Positions 55,033 through 63,737 of a DNA stretch of 64,000 nucleotides are shown here, in pieces; the first letter of the stretch is position 1, and each line of letters begins with the position of its first letter. The DNA is from Alicyclobacillus fastidiosus. Lineage in GTDB: Bacteria > Bacillota > Bacilli > Alicyclobacillales > Alicyclobacillaceae. The stretch is from contig NZ_CP104067.1 of assembly GCF_026651875.1 (NCBI RefSeq), positions 620,001-684,000 on the forward strand, written 5' to 3'. The notes beneath the pieces were generated by a model that had not been told where the DNA came from, did not search any database, and was given only the letters and a program-made list of their open reading frames with translations. Both the position numbers and the translations under genes were made by a program.

Positions 55033-56706
55033 ATGAGTTTGTTTGGAAGGCTCAAGTATCGAAAACCGTACGTACCTGTCCACAAGCGGCAGAGAGTTGA
55101 ACAGGCGCAACGTCAAACGCCCTCTGCGAAGTTACACGACAGCCAGTTCGTGGGGAAACTAGATCACGATTTAGGCATCTTTGAGCATATCCTCGGAGGA
55201 AATGCGGATCTGTTAATCCGCCGTTTTCAGATCCAACTGCGCAAGCGGAAGATCTATTGTGGTTTGGTTTACTTGGACGGTTCCTCTTCGAAAACGGAGC
55301 TCAACCAGGTCTTGCGCGCTCTGATGCTCGACATCGATATCAGTACGCAGACCAAAAATTCGCTTGAAGAAATTGTAGTCGATCAATGTCTGCCGTACGT
55401 CGATGTAGACATGAAGTATTCGGTGACGGATGCGGCAAACTGGCTTTTGTCTGGAAATTCACTGCTGTTTTTGGATGGTGTGGCCAAGTGCATTGGACTC
55501 AGTACGCAAGCGTTTAAAGAGAGAGCCGTCGCCGAGCCCGAGACGGAACAGGTGATCCAGGGATCACGGGAAGGGTTCATCGAGTCCATTGGCACAAACA
55601 TCTCCCTCCTTAGAAAACGTATGAGGACCGGTAATATGCACGTTGAATTGACGCAAATCGGCGAGCAGACTGCCACCAACGTCGTGTACTGCTATATCGA
55701 GGGCATTGCGAACGAAGACCTCGTGCGCGAAGTAAGAGGTCGGCTTGAGCGAGTGGAAACTGATGCTTTGTATGGGGCTGGGTACCTTGAACAATTTATT
55801 GAGGACAACCACTACTCCCCATTCCCTCAAATCCAGAACACAGAGCGTCCAGACAAGGCTGTCGCCGCGATGTTGGAAGGACGCGTCGTGATTTTAGTCG
55901 ACGGCACTCCATTCGCCCTCATTGTGCCAGCTGTATTTTCACAGTTCTACCAAACGTCAGAGGATTATGATACGCGGTTCTTGATGGCCAGCATGATCCG
56001 AGGCATTCGCTTGGTGGCGCTTATCTTTTCGCTTGTCTTTCCTTCCCTCTACGTGTCGCTGATCTCGTTCAATCCAGAGATGATCCCGACGAAATTCGCC
56101 GTGGCAGTGGCAGGGGGGCGCGCGGGGGTCCCCTTTCCGTCTATCGCCGAGATTTTTGGGCTCGAGCTGATCATGGAGATCCTGCGCGAGGCGACTATCC
56201 GTCTACCGCAACAGATTGGCGGAGCGTTGTCCATCGTCGGCGTCCTCGTGATTGGGCAGGCAGCCGTTCAGGCTGGTTTCGTGAGTCCGATCACCGTGGT
56301 CATCGTCGCGCTCACCACCATCGGTTCATTTGCGACACCGGCTTACAACGCCGCCATTGCACTGCGCATGCTTCGTTTTCCCTTGATGATCTTGGCGGGC
56401 ATGTTTGGGCTGTACGGTGTCATGGTCGGACTGATTCTAATTGCAAACCACTTGAATTCCTTGGAATCGTTTGGCGTACCGTATTTGAGCCCTGTCGTCC
56501 CAGGGGATAGGTATGGACTGCGAGATACCATCGTCCGGATGCCGGTGTGGTCGATGAAAAGGCGGCCAAAGCAATTGCAAACGAACAATCCGCAGCGCGT
56601 ACGCACAGGCGAAGATATCCAAGGTCCAAAGGGGAGACCACTGTCTGAGACGACGGGCGTTCGTAGGGTTCGTCGGGGCAGTGGTCGGGAGACTCAGAGA
56701 GATTGA
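55033..56706 (+). CDS. GerA-family spore germination receptor, A subunit
   Basis: 557 residues. N-terminal soluble region (about 300 residues), then helices at about 315-345, 395-420, 430-460 and 465-490. GerA signature near EGRVVILVDGTPFALIVPAVFSQF, PSLYVSLISFNPEMIPTK and FPSIAEIFGLELIMEILREATIRLPQ. A basic Arg-rich tail follows. Start at 55033 (or 54988) is uncertain because no strong ribosome site is seen. It binds germinant together with B and C subunits; first gene of the ger operon. Confidence 0.93.
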   Translation: MSLFGRLKYRKPYVPVHKRQRVEQAQRQTPSAKLHDSQFVGKLDHDLGIFEHILGGNADLLIRRFQIQLRKRKIYCGLVYLDGSSSKTELNQVLRALMLDIDISTQTKNSLEEIVVDQCLPYVDVDMKYSVTDAANWLLSGNSLLFLDGVAKCIGLSTQAFKERAVAEPETEQVIQGSREGFIESIGTNISLLRKRMRTGNMHVELTQIGEQTATNVVYCYIEGIANEDLVREVRGRLERVETDALYGAGYLEQFIEDNHYSPFPQIQNTERPDKAVAAMLEGRVVILVDGTPFALIVPAVFSQFYQTSEDYDTRFLMASMIRGIRLVALIFSLVFPSLYVSLISFNPEMIPTKFAVAVAGGRAGVPFPSIAEIFGLELIMEILREATIRLPQQIGGALSIVGVLVIGQAAVQAGFVSPITVVIVALTTIGSFATPAYNAAIALRMLRFPLMILAGMFGLYGVMVGLILIANHLNSLESFGVPYLSPVVPGDRYGLRDTIVRMPVWSMKRRPKQLQTNNPQRVRTGEDIQGPKGRPLSETTGVRRVRRGSGRETQRD

Positions 56707-56714
56707 GGGGTCGT

Positions 56715-57824
56715 ATGGAGAAACCAAAGTCAGTCACCGCGACGCAATTGACAATGAGCATCGGGACATCGATTATTGGTGTCGGCATTCTCTCGTTTCC
56801 CAGAATCACGGTGGAATACGTGCGCACGGGAGCCCCTATGGCCACCATTTTAGCCATGCTGCTGATGATGTGCGGTGGAATTGTCGTCGCCTACCTGGGC
56901 AATCAGTACCGCGAGAAGACGATTTTTGAATATACCGATGAACTGATTGGTCAGTGGATTGGCAGACTGCTCTTGGTGTGTATCGGTGCCTATTTTTTGG
57001 AACTCGCAGCCCTTGCGTCGAGGGAGTTTGGCGAAGTCGTCGTGACGTCTGTCCTGCAGCGGACGCCCATCGAGGTGACGGTGTTTGTGATGGTGCTCAT
57101 GGCGACGGTGGCGTGCCGAAGCGACATCATCGTCTTCACGAGAATTCTCACATTCTACATGCCATTTGTCTACTTTCCTGCACTCGTCATTGTCGTATTG
57201 AGTTTAAAAAGTGCGCAAACCACCAATGTGATGCCGTTATTTGGTATGTTTTATGGCCAGCAGATAAAGAGCGTGTTCATGTCCATCATGGTCGTTGCAG
57301 CGCTTTTTACAAATTACATCATCGTGGGGCTGATCATCCCTTTTATGTATCAGCCGACAAGGGCGATGCGCGGGACGATTGTGGGCATTGGCATAGCGGG
57401 TACCCTGTATGTCATTCTCATGTTCTCTACGCTTTCGGTGTTCGGCATCGAGGAGATGGACAATCTGTTGTGGCCGACCATGGAACTCGCCAAGACAGCC
57501 GCGCTCCCCACATTTTTCATCGAGCGGTTAGATCCTATCTTCCTAGCGGTCTGGGTGACGGCGGTGTTTAGTGCGATATTTGCAGCGTATTATGTCGCGA
57601 TTCAAGCGCTGAGCCACGTGTTTCGACTGAAGAACCACCGCGGCCTCAGTATTCTTGTGCTCCCCATTATTATGATGTTGGCGAAGTTACCGCCGAACAT
57701 CGTGGCACTGTATCACGTCGTCAAGCAAGTCGGTGTCATCGGTCTTTGTTTGACACTTGGGTACCCTCTGTTACTGCTGATTGCCCACGTGATTAAAACG
57801 GCAAGGGTGAAATCATCGATATGA
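56715..57824 (+). CDS. Spore germination receptor, B subunit (GerAB-type permease)
   Basis: 369 residues, about ten helices, APC-fold. Start TATGCAAC-like ATG after GGGGTCGT, 8 bp after the A-subunit stop. Signature segments SVTATQLTMSIGTSIIGVGILSFPR at the N-terminus and LLIPFMYQ-type helix pattern later (IIVGLIIPFMYQPTRAMRG). GerAB proteins probably form the germinant-binding amino-acid-like site in the inner spore membrane. Confidence 0.9.
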   Translation: MEKPKSVTATQLTMSIGTSIIGVGILSFPRITVEYVRTGAPMATILAMLLMMCGGIVVAYLGNQYREKTIFEYTDELIGQWIGRLLLVCIGAYFLELAALASREFGEVVVTSVLQRTPIEVTVFVMVLMATVACRSDIIVFTRILTFYMPFVYFPALVIVVLSLKSAQTTNVMPLFGMFYGQQIKSVFMSIMVVAALFTNYIIVGLIIPFMYQPTRAMRGTIVGIGIAGTLYVILMFSTLSVFGIEEMDNLLWPTMELAKTAALPTFFIERLDPIFLAVWVTAVFSAIFAAYYVAIQALSHVFRLKNHRGLSILVLPIIMMLAKLPPNIVALYHVVKQVGVIGLCLTLGYPLLLLIAHVIKTARVKSSI

Positions 57825-59016
57825 ACATCAAGAAGTGGTTCGCAATCGCGGTTTTCGCGCTGTCATTTCCGGTTCTCACAGGATGCTGGGATCGATTGGA
57901 GATCGAGGACCGGGGGACGATTTTAGGCCTGGCTATCGACCCAGTAGAAGGCGAGACGGAGGAGGGGATTACAGGTCCCTACGCGAGAAGTGACCTCAAG
58001 GGATACCGGTTGACCGCGCAGGTGGCCATCCTGGACGCATTCCGTTAGGACCGGGGAAGGCAGTACGGGGGGAAACACAACGACCGGTGTGGGTTGTGAG
58101 CACCACGGGGAAGACCATTGATGACGCGGTGAACAACTTGCAGCAGGAGCTGGCCGACAAGCTCTTTTTAGGGCATCTTCGCGTCATCATCATCAATCAG
58201 AAGCTGGCTCGATCCACTGGCATCGACGATATCCAAGATTTCTTTCGAAGAAATGCCGAAATCAGAAGGTTGGCGTGGATGGTCATCTCGGTTGGAGATG
58301 CCAGCAGCGCGATGGCGGTCGCCCCGAAACTGGAGCGCGTTCCGACCCTGTATCTCGTCGGCACGATGGACCACTCTGTCGCCTTAGGCAAGTTGCCAAA
58401 CGTATATTTGGGCAACTTCTGGGCGACGTTTTCCTCGAAGGGACGAGAGCCGGTACTCCCAATGATAGAGGTATCGGGGGATAAGGTGGAAATGGAAGGT
58501 CTGGCTGTGTTCAGCGAGGGACGCATGGTGGGCGTCTTGAGTCCACTGGAAACGGCGGCGTATATGGAAATCGAAAATGAGCGCCGCGCTGGTTACGGGG
58601 TTGCCATCCCGATTCCGGGCGACCCCAGGCACAGTGTCATCATCAAGGCGAGCAACCGCCACGCGAACATCAAGATGCACATGGAAAACGGGCGGCCGGT
58701 CTTCGATGTGTATACCAGGATTGAGGCCAACATCGAGGAGAAAACAGGACGCACCCACGTGGACGACATCATTGATTCGATTGGCACGGAGACAGAGGAC
58801 GTATTGGCAAAGGGACAGCAAAAGGTAATAGCCAAGATGCAAGACTTGCACGCGGATGTGTTTGGCTTTGGGGAGTACGTCCGGGGGCGAGCGCCGGATT
58901 ACTGGGTACACCGGCTCGGCGGATCGCGTGAAAAATGGGACGAAATGTTTGCGACCACGCCTGTTCATGTCCATGTCCGCGTGTATATGCGCCGATCCGG
59001 CATGTCCACGCACTAA
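57821..59016 (+). pseudogene. Spore germination receptor, C subunit (GerC lipoprotein), frameshifted
   Basis: It starts at ATG 57821 overlapping the B gene. Signal/lipobox (VLTGCWDRLEIEDRG) and the GerAC N-terminal domain run to a stop at 58048. A one-base loss at about 58030 (ATCCTGG, expected ATNCCTGG) puts the rest (GRIPLGPG, VWVVSTTGKTIDDAVNNLQQEL and the C-terminal domain to 59016) in another frame. A second shift in the G-rich 58051-58075 may also be present. Total length about 395 codons matches GerC. It would abolish receptor assembly unless it is a read error. Confidence 0.85.
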
Positions 59017-59237
59017 CTGAGCCAAAAGAGTATTTGATACAGGACGAGTATGGCCGTTCCGCAGATGACAAAGAACAAAGCGGTACGCCGGACGAGCAGA
59101 GCTTCACGTTTGAACTGTCCCTGCCCCCGCAATGGCCTGTAGTCGATGACGTATGCGAGAACGCCTGCAAATATGAACATGAGCACGTTCATACGAGCCT
59201 GGCTCAAAATGAGTAGTTGAAATGCGAGATCCGCCAC
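59013..59237 (-). CDS. Small two-helix membrane protein
   Basis: 74 residues from GTG after AAAGGGG. Two hydrophobic helices (MNVLMFIFAGVLAYVIDY and ALFFVICGTAILVLYQILFW) with a basic loop between them. Antisense overlap of 4 bp with the gerC end. I do not recognise the family. Similar small membrane proteins are seen beside ger operons; a link is speculative. Confidence 0.6.
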   Translation of the reverse strand: MADLAFQLLILSQARMNVLMFIFAGVLAYVIDYRPLRGQGQFKREALLVRRTALFFVICGTAILVLYQILFWLS

Positions 59238-59299
59238 AAATACCGCCCCTTTTACGATGTAATGGCAACTACCAGTACTGTCCCCACAACGCCCTCGGA

Positions 59300-60256
59300 T
59301 TATGAACCGTAGGGAAAGCGACTGGTTGGGCCGCCTCCGTGAGTGGATCGATAGACTTCGAGGAATTTTTGCGCGGCGAGGCTGACATAGCGGTTTGGGG
59401 GATACGCAAACACCAGCGTCCGCGTAAGGGAGCTCGTGACAGACACGTAGGTCGGGGCGTGCAGGCCACCACGATGTGCCACCATCTCCGGTACAAACGT
59501 TACACCGAGTCCGAACGCCACCAGGGACTTTGCCGTCTCAATGCTGCTCGTCTCATAGGCGATGTTTGGCACAAACCCACTCTCGGCACAGATTTGGAGC
59601 ACGGTGCTGCGAAATCCATAGCCCTCTTTCAGGAGGACGAAGGGCATTTCAGCCAACTCGGCGAGGTGGAGCCGCGGCTCTTTCGCGTCGGTTGCTTGCG
59701 ACACAACGCGCCGCAACCTGTCGGACATCCATGGTTCCTGCGTTTGCGGCAGCGCCAGCAGCAATGGTTCGGTCAGCATAGGTGCGTAGTTCAGATGAGG
59801 GTTGCGAAGTGGGAGTGACAGGATGGACAGGTCGACGGTTCCGCGTTCTGTGAGGTCTTCTAGACCATCAGTCGAGTCTTCTACCAACTGCACATGCACG
59901 TTTGGAAACTGTTTGTGAAACGCGCGCAGCAGTGGAGGCAAGACATGGCCCCCGGTGATGGCCGTCGTGCCGATGGTCAGTTCACGGCCCATTCCCTCTG
60001 TACGCTCCCGCATCTCCCTCTCCAAGTCGTCATGGAGTTGAATCAAGCGTTCCGCTCGCTCGATGAAGCGCGCGCCATCGGGCGTCGGCGTGACTTGCCC
60101 GCGCCCCCTGACGAACAACTGCGTATCTAAATCGCGTTCCAATTTCGCGACCTGTTGACTGAGCGATGGTTGTGCGATGCGAAGAATGGTTGCTGCCTTC
60201 GTAAAGCTGCCCGTTTGCGATAGGGTTGTCACGTATTTCAACAATCGGATCTCCAT
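59300..60256 (-). CDS. LysR-family transcriptional regulator
   Basis: 318 residues from the ATG after GGAGGG. HTH: SFTKAATILRIAQPSLSQQVAKLERDLDTQLFVR (residues about 17-50). The effector domain follows with ELTIGTTAITGGHVLPPLL and a LYSR_substrate fold; CysB-like. Divergent from the methyltransferase, 117 bp apart, so it probably controls that gene or itself. AT-rich spacer with ATATG-N-ATATCTTC patterns. Confidence 0.9.
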   Translation of the reverse strand: MEIRLLKYVTTLSQTGSFTKAATILRIAQPSLSQQVAKLERDLDTQLFVRGRGQVTPTPDGARFIERAERLIQLHDDLEREMRERTEGMGRELTIGTTAITGGHVLPPLLRAFHKQFPNVHVQLVEDSTDGLEDLTERGTVDLSILSLPLRNPHLNYAPMLTEPLLLALPQTQEPWMSDRLRRVVSQATDAKEPRLHLAELAEMPFVLLKEGYGFRSTVLQICAESGFVPNIAYETSSIETAKSLVAFGLGVTFVPEMVAHRGGLHAPTYVSVTSSLTRTLVFAYPPNRYVSLAAQKFLEVYRSTHGGGPTSRFPYGS

Positions 60257-60372
60257 GTGTACCCTCCATAGGCACAGACTATCGATCATATAGATTTTAT
60301 ATCTTCGACATACAGTTGAATACCTCGTATGATAGCGCTTAAATAGGTGGTCATCACGAGGGGGTACAGCAG

Positions 60373-61179
60373 TTGACGCAGGAAAGTGGAAGGATAGGGG
60401 AACGGGTCGCATCGAACGAGTCCGTGCAGGAGCAGTTTTCGAGCAGGGCGCACCGTTACAAGACGTCTCACGTACACGCCAGCGGGGAGGATTTAACTTG
60501 GATTGTATCAGAGGCCTCATTGCAAGGACATGAGCGCGTCCTCGACGTCGGGACAGGAGCAGGACATACTGCGTTCGCTCTGGCCGAAGGCGCGTGGACG
60601 GTGACGGGTATTGATCTCACGGCGAAAATGGTGGAAAACGCGACGCAGTTGGCGGCTGATCGCGGACTTCGAAATGTGCAGTTTGTCGTCGGTGACGCCG
60701 TTCACATGCCGTTTCCAGATCAGGTGTTCGACGTCGTGACGTGTCGCTTTGCAGCGCATCACTTCGTCGATGCTGACGCCTCGATTCGAGAGATGTCCCG
60801 CGTCTTGAAGCCCGGCGGGATGGTGCTGATGGTTGACCACATCGCTCCCGCAGACGTGGCGCTCGACGCATACGTCAACCGCATCGATTGGCTACGCGAT
60901 CCGTCGCATGTGCGCGAGTGGACCGCAGAGGAGTGGCACGAGCGGTTTCGTACGGCGGGGATTGCGACGCAGGTCGCGCGCGAGTGGGATCTTCACATGG
61001 AAGTGTCATGGTGGCTGGAACAGGCCGCGACAGACGAACAGAGACGCCTGGAAATCGACCGCATGTTTCGCGAAGCAGACGAACAGACGCGGCGTACCTT
61101 CTCGATAGCGTTCGGCGAACGAGGTGAGCCGAGGTCGTTTGCGCTCAAGTGTGCGCTTTTTAAGGGGCGCCGGGCGTAG
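60373..61179 (+). CDS. Class I SAM-dependent methyltransferase (UbiE/YcgJ-like)
   Basis: 268 residues from TTG after GAGGGGG. VLDVGTGAGHTAFALAE (motif I), GIDLTAKMVENA (Asp for ribose) and AVHMPFPDQVFDVVTCRFAAHH (motif II-like), then VLKPGGMVLMVDHIAP. Methyl acceptor unknown; UbiE or arsenite/small molecule types possible. Divergent from lysR. Confidence 0.88.
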   Translation: MTQESGRIGERVASNESVQEQFSSRAHRYKTSHVHASGEDLTWIVSEASLQGHERVLDVGTGAGHTAFALAEGAWTVTGIDLTAKMVENATQLAADRGLRNVQFVVGDAVHMPFPDQVFDVVTCRFAAHHFVDADASIREMSRVLKPGGMVLMVDHIAPADVALDAYVNRIDWLRDPSHVREWTAEEWHERFRTAGIATQVAREWDLHMEVSWWLEQAATDEQRRLEIDRMFREADEQTRRTFSIAFGERGEPRSFALKCALFKGRRA

Positions 61180-61403
61180 CCTGCAACGCGGTACGGCCAG
61201 TGAGGTAGATGTCCCGAAAAGATGTGGAGGAGATCTGCTCAAAGGTTGCCCTCTTGAGCGATGGAGCAATTCGCGCATTCGCAGGTGTCCCGACGCCGAG
61301 CAACACGTTCTTAGGCTATACCACAGCCTATATCTGTGTGTTGGTGGGAATGGGCCTCTGGCGATTTTCGAGGCAGGATGTGTAAGAAGTCATTGTAACC
61401 CGG

Positions 61404-61434
61404 GAACAAGGAGGCCTATCCGGCCTCCTTGTTC
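61404..61434 (+). terminator. Terminator after the methyltransferase
   Basis: GAACAAGGAGGCC and GGCCTCCTTGTTC pair perfectly around a 5-nt loop. 225 bp after the gene; the stretch between holds no clear ORF. Confidence 0.8.
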
Positions 61435-61472
61435 GCTTTACACTCCGGTGCGGCGCATGCACAACGCGATCG

Positions 61473-61667
61473 TCACTCAGGTGTTCCGTCAGCAGCCTTC
61501 CTACTCTTTTGGAGCGTCCTCATCTTCTCCAGAAGTTCTTGTTTTTTGTTCTGCACTTTCTGATGATCCGGATTGTTTACCATCGCGTCAGCTTGCTGGC
61601 GCTTTCCGTTACCCGTAACGCGTCCAATCGAATTCGGTGGGCGTTTACGGTTTTCTGCCTTTGGCAT
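61473..61667 (-). CDS. 64-residue basic hypothetical protein
   Basis: ATG at 61667 follows GGGGGGATTATCG. Lys/Arg-rich and hydrophilic: MPKAENRKRPPNSIGRVTGN, then a helical HQKVQNKKQELLEKMRTLQK. No membrane segment or Cys. Co-directional with and 49 bp downstream of the ogt gene. Family unknown; could be a small spore or nucleic-acid-associated protein. Confidence 0.5.
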   Translation of the reverse strand: MPKAENRKRPPNSIGRVTGNGKRQQADAMVNNPDHQKVQNKKQELLEKMRTLQKSRKAADGTPE

Positions 61668-61715
61668 CGATAATCCCCCCATACCTCTACCGAGAGTGTA
61701 CACCAAATTCGCCGG

Positions 61716-62237
61716 TCATTCCTTCCCTTCGAGCGTGAGGAGCCATGCCTTCATGTCCAACCCACCCCGATATCCAGTCAGTGCGCCGGACTTTCCAATG
61801 ACCCTGTGGCAGGGGACGGCGATGAGGAGTGGATTCGCCCCAATCGCAGCCGCAATCGCTCGAACCGATTTTGGTCTTTGCATGCTGATGGCGACGTCGG
61901 TGTAAGAACGGGATCGACCGTAGGGGATTTGCTGTAGGGCAGCCCAGACAGACGTTTGAAACGCCGTTCCATAGAACGCGAGCGGGAATGTGAACGTCGA
62001 ACGCCGTCCTTGAAAGTACTCGTCGAATTGACGTACATAGTCGTTCATCACCACAGGATCACGCACGAGTTGGTGGTTTGGAATGTGTTTCTCTGTCCAA
62101 CCGAACAGGTCTTCCACACGTCCGTTTGGAGACCCGACATAGCACAGTCCTTGTGAAGTGGCCGCGATGATCAGATGTCCTGGTGCACAGACAAAATCGG
62201 TCCAGAAAACGGTCTGTTTGATGTTTGCAAGTTCCAT
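61716..62237 (-). CDS. ogt: Methylated-DNA--protein-cysteine methyltransferase
   Basis: 173 residues from ATG after GGAGG. The active-site PCHRVIG with the acceptor Cys is preceded by IAAAIGANPLLIAV (recognition-helix/Asn hinge) and a GYRGGLDMKAWLL tail. N-terminal half FWTDFVCAPGHLIIAATSQGL is the usual domain. It repairs O6-alkylguanine by suicide transfer. Confidence 0.92.
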   Translation of the reverse strand: MELANIKQTVFWTDFVCAPGHLIIAATSQGLCYVGSPNGRVEDLFGWTEKHIPNHQLVRDPVVMNDYVRQFDEYFQGRRSTFTFPLAFYGTAFQTSVWAALQQIPYGRSRSYTDVAISMQRPKSVRAIAAAIGANPLLIAVPCHRVIGKSGALTGYRGGLDMKAWLLTLEGKE

Positions 62238-62440
62238 CACGACACCTCCGCAAATTCATTCAGGGGTTGTCTGCGAGTACAGGTGTGGGCTTCTCCAGTC
62301 GTCACCCACGACCGCAGTATACTCGGATGGAGTGCGAGAGGTAAGGGATTGCGAATGACAGCGCATGAATAGAAAAGTGGCGGGCTCTTTCCTCCATGGC
62401 GATAAACAAGGGCGACCCGGAATTCGAGTCGCCCAGTTCA

Positions 62441-63490
62441 TCAGGATATGTGGGCCGACGCATGAACGCCTTGCCCGTCGTGGAACTGCAAGTTGACGTG
62501 CACTCTTGCGGCCGCCACTTGCTCGCGACTTGCCACAAAGTCCTTGATGGCCTCCACAAGTTGCTGTTCGCCAAGGGAAGGGAGGGAGGTTCCAGAGATC
62601 CAAATATCCGCTCCGAATCCCTCTTCTTCATGAAAGAGCAGGTCAACGGTCACATCCTGTGGTGCACAGCCCCGAACGTTTGCAACGTATTCACAGCAAG
62701 CGTCGTACACCGCCTGTTCATCGAGATGTGCCGGTGTCCTTTCCTGCGTTGTCGTTTGTGTGGTCTCTACCGTCTCATACCCGTTTTCATACATTGGCTC
62801 GTCACCTTGGTCGTAATAGGGTTCATAGTAAGAGGCACGTCGTCGTCCCCCTCTCACGATTGCCCGAACGATGACCCACAACAGTAGCGCGATGAGCAAC
62901 AAGCCGAGAAGGTCGACGGCGAGCCCAACAAAGGACCAGGCCGGTGAATAGCCAGGGCCTCCCCAGCCTTCACCACTTAAGTGCTCAGGCCCACCGTAGT
63001 ACGGTCCCGCAAACCCCCATCCGAATGGGTGGAACATACTACCGAGAAAGAAACCGGTCATAAACGTCCCGAAATGCCCAGGGTAAAACCCATAGCCGTT
63101 ACTCCCGTAGCCATATGAGCCCCCAAACGTGGTACGGGTGACGCGGTTGGTCGTAGTAGTGGTCTTTGTCGTCGTAGTGCTCGGCTTGTAATTAGAGCCA
63201 CCAGAGTATGTCTTCGTCCCCGAATGGTAGGTACTCGAGGAAGACTTGCTCGAACCCGTAGCACTTGACTTGTAGCTCGAAGAACCCGCTGTCGACCCAG
63301 TGGTTGCAGACGAATAACTGCTACTCGGCAACTTCGAACTCGATCCTCCATAGGATCCACCGTAGCTACGACTTGAGTAGCTCGAGCTCGAATGGTAACT
63401 GTGCCCGCCACTGTACCCCTTTGCAAATGCTACGGTTGGCGACGCCAGCAGTAAAGCGGACGTCACGATGACTGTAACCAGTCGTTTCAC
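62441..63490 (-). CDS. Secreted/anchored Ser-Gly-rich protein with DUF2653-like C-terminus
   Basis: 349 residues. Signal peptide (MKRLVTVIVTSALLLASPTV). Residues about 25-115 are almost only Ser/Tyr/Gly/Thr repeats; TTTTKTTTTT follows. A Gly/Pro/aromatic stretch then precedes one membrane helix (LAVDLLGLLLIALLLWVIVRAIV near 185-208). The C-terminal 95 residues look like DUF2653 (QAVYDACCEYVANVRGCAPQ, DVTVDLLFHEEEGFGADIWI). Expected topology: disordered outside, DUF2653 inside. Divergent operator GTTCNNNNGAAC lies upstream. Confidence 0.7.
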   Translation of the reverse strand: MKRLVTVIVTSALLLASPTVAFAKGYSGGHSYHSSSSYSSRSYGGSYGGSSSKLPSSSYSSATTGSTAGSSSYKSSATGSSKSSSSTYHSGTKTYSGGSNYKPSTTTTKTTTTTNRVTRTTFGGSYGYGSNGYGFYPGHFGTFMTGFFLGSMFHPFGWGFAGPYYGGPEHLSGEGWGGPGYSPAWSFVGLAVDLLGLLLIALLLWVIVRAIVRGGRRRASYYEPYYDQGDEPMYENGYETVETTQTTTQERTPAHLDEQAVYDACCEYVANVRGCAPQDVTVDLLFHEEEGFGADIWISGTSLPSLGEQQLVEAIKDFVASREQVAAARVHVNLQFHDGQGVHASAHIS

Positions 63491-63596
63491 CGATACCCAC
63501 TCTCCTAGTGTAATTTCTACAACTGTCCTGAAGTAACGGCTGACTCAGAGCCTGCGATACGTGCAACAAGTTTCAAACGAATACGCCAGCCTTTGA

Positions 63597-63718
63597 TTTA
63601 TAAGTTCTTTTGAACCTATCTTGTGAACCAACTATAGGACCTTGTTGTGTGCGTGTCAATAGGGAATGAAGAATTGACCGGCTTTATGATGGTTCTTATA
63701 ATTAGTTCAGATGAACTA
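63597..63718. promoter_or_regulatory. Divergent promoters with paired GTTC-N4-GAAC operators
   Basis: Minus: TTGACA (63654-63659), 17 bp, TATAGT (63631-63636), with GTTCTTTTGAAC at 63604-63615. Plus: TTGACC (63674-63679), 17 bp, TATAAT (63697-63702), with GTTCAGATGAAC at 63705-63716. Each operator lies just past its own -10, so one regulator likely controls both genes. Confidence 0.7.
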
Positions 63719-63737
63719 TTGTTGCGGGGGGACTGAG

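Noticed and set aside
60286..60520. Upstream extension of the LysR ORF
   Set aside because: It crosses the divergent promoter region; the GGAGGG-preceded ATG at 60256 gives the family-typical start.
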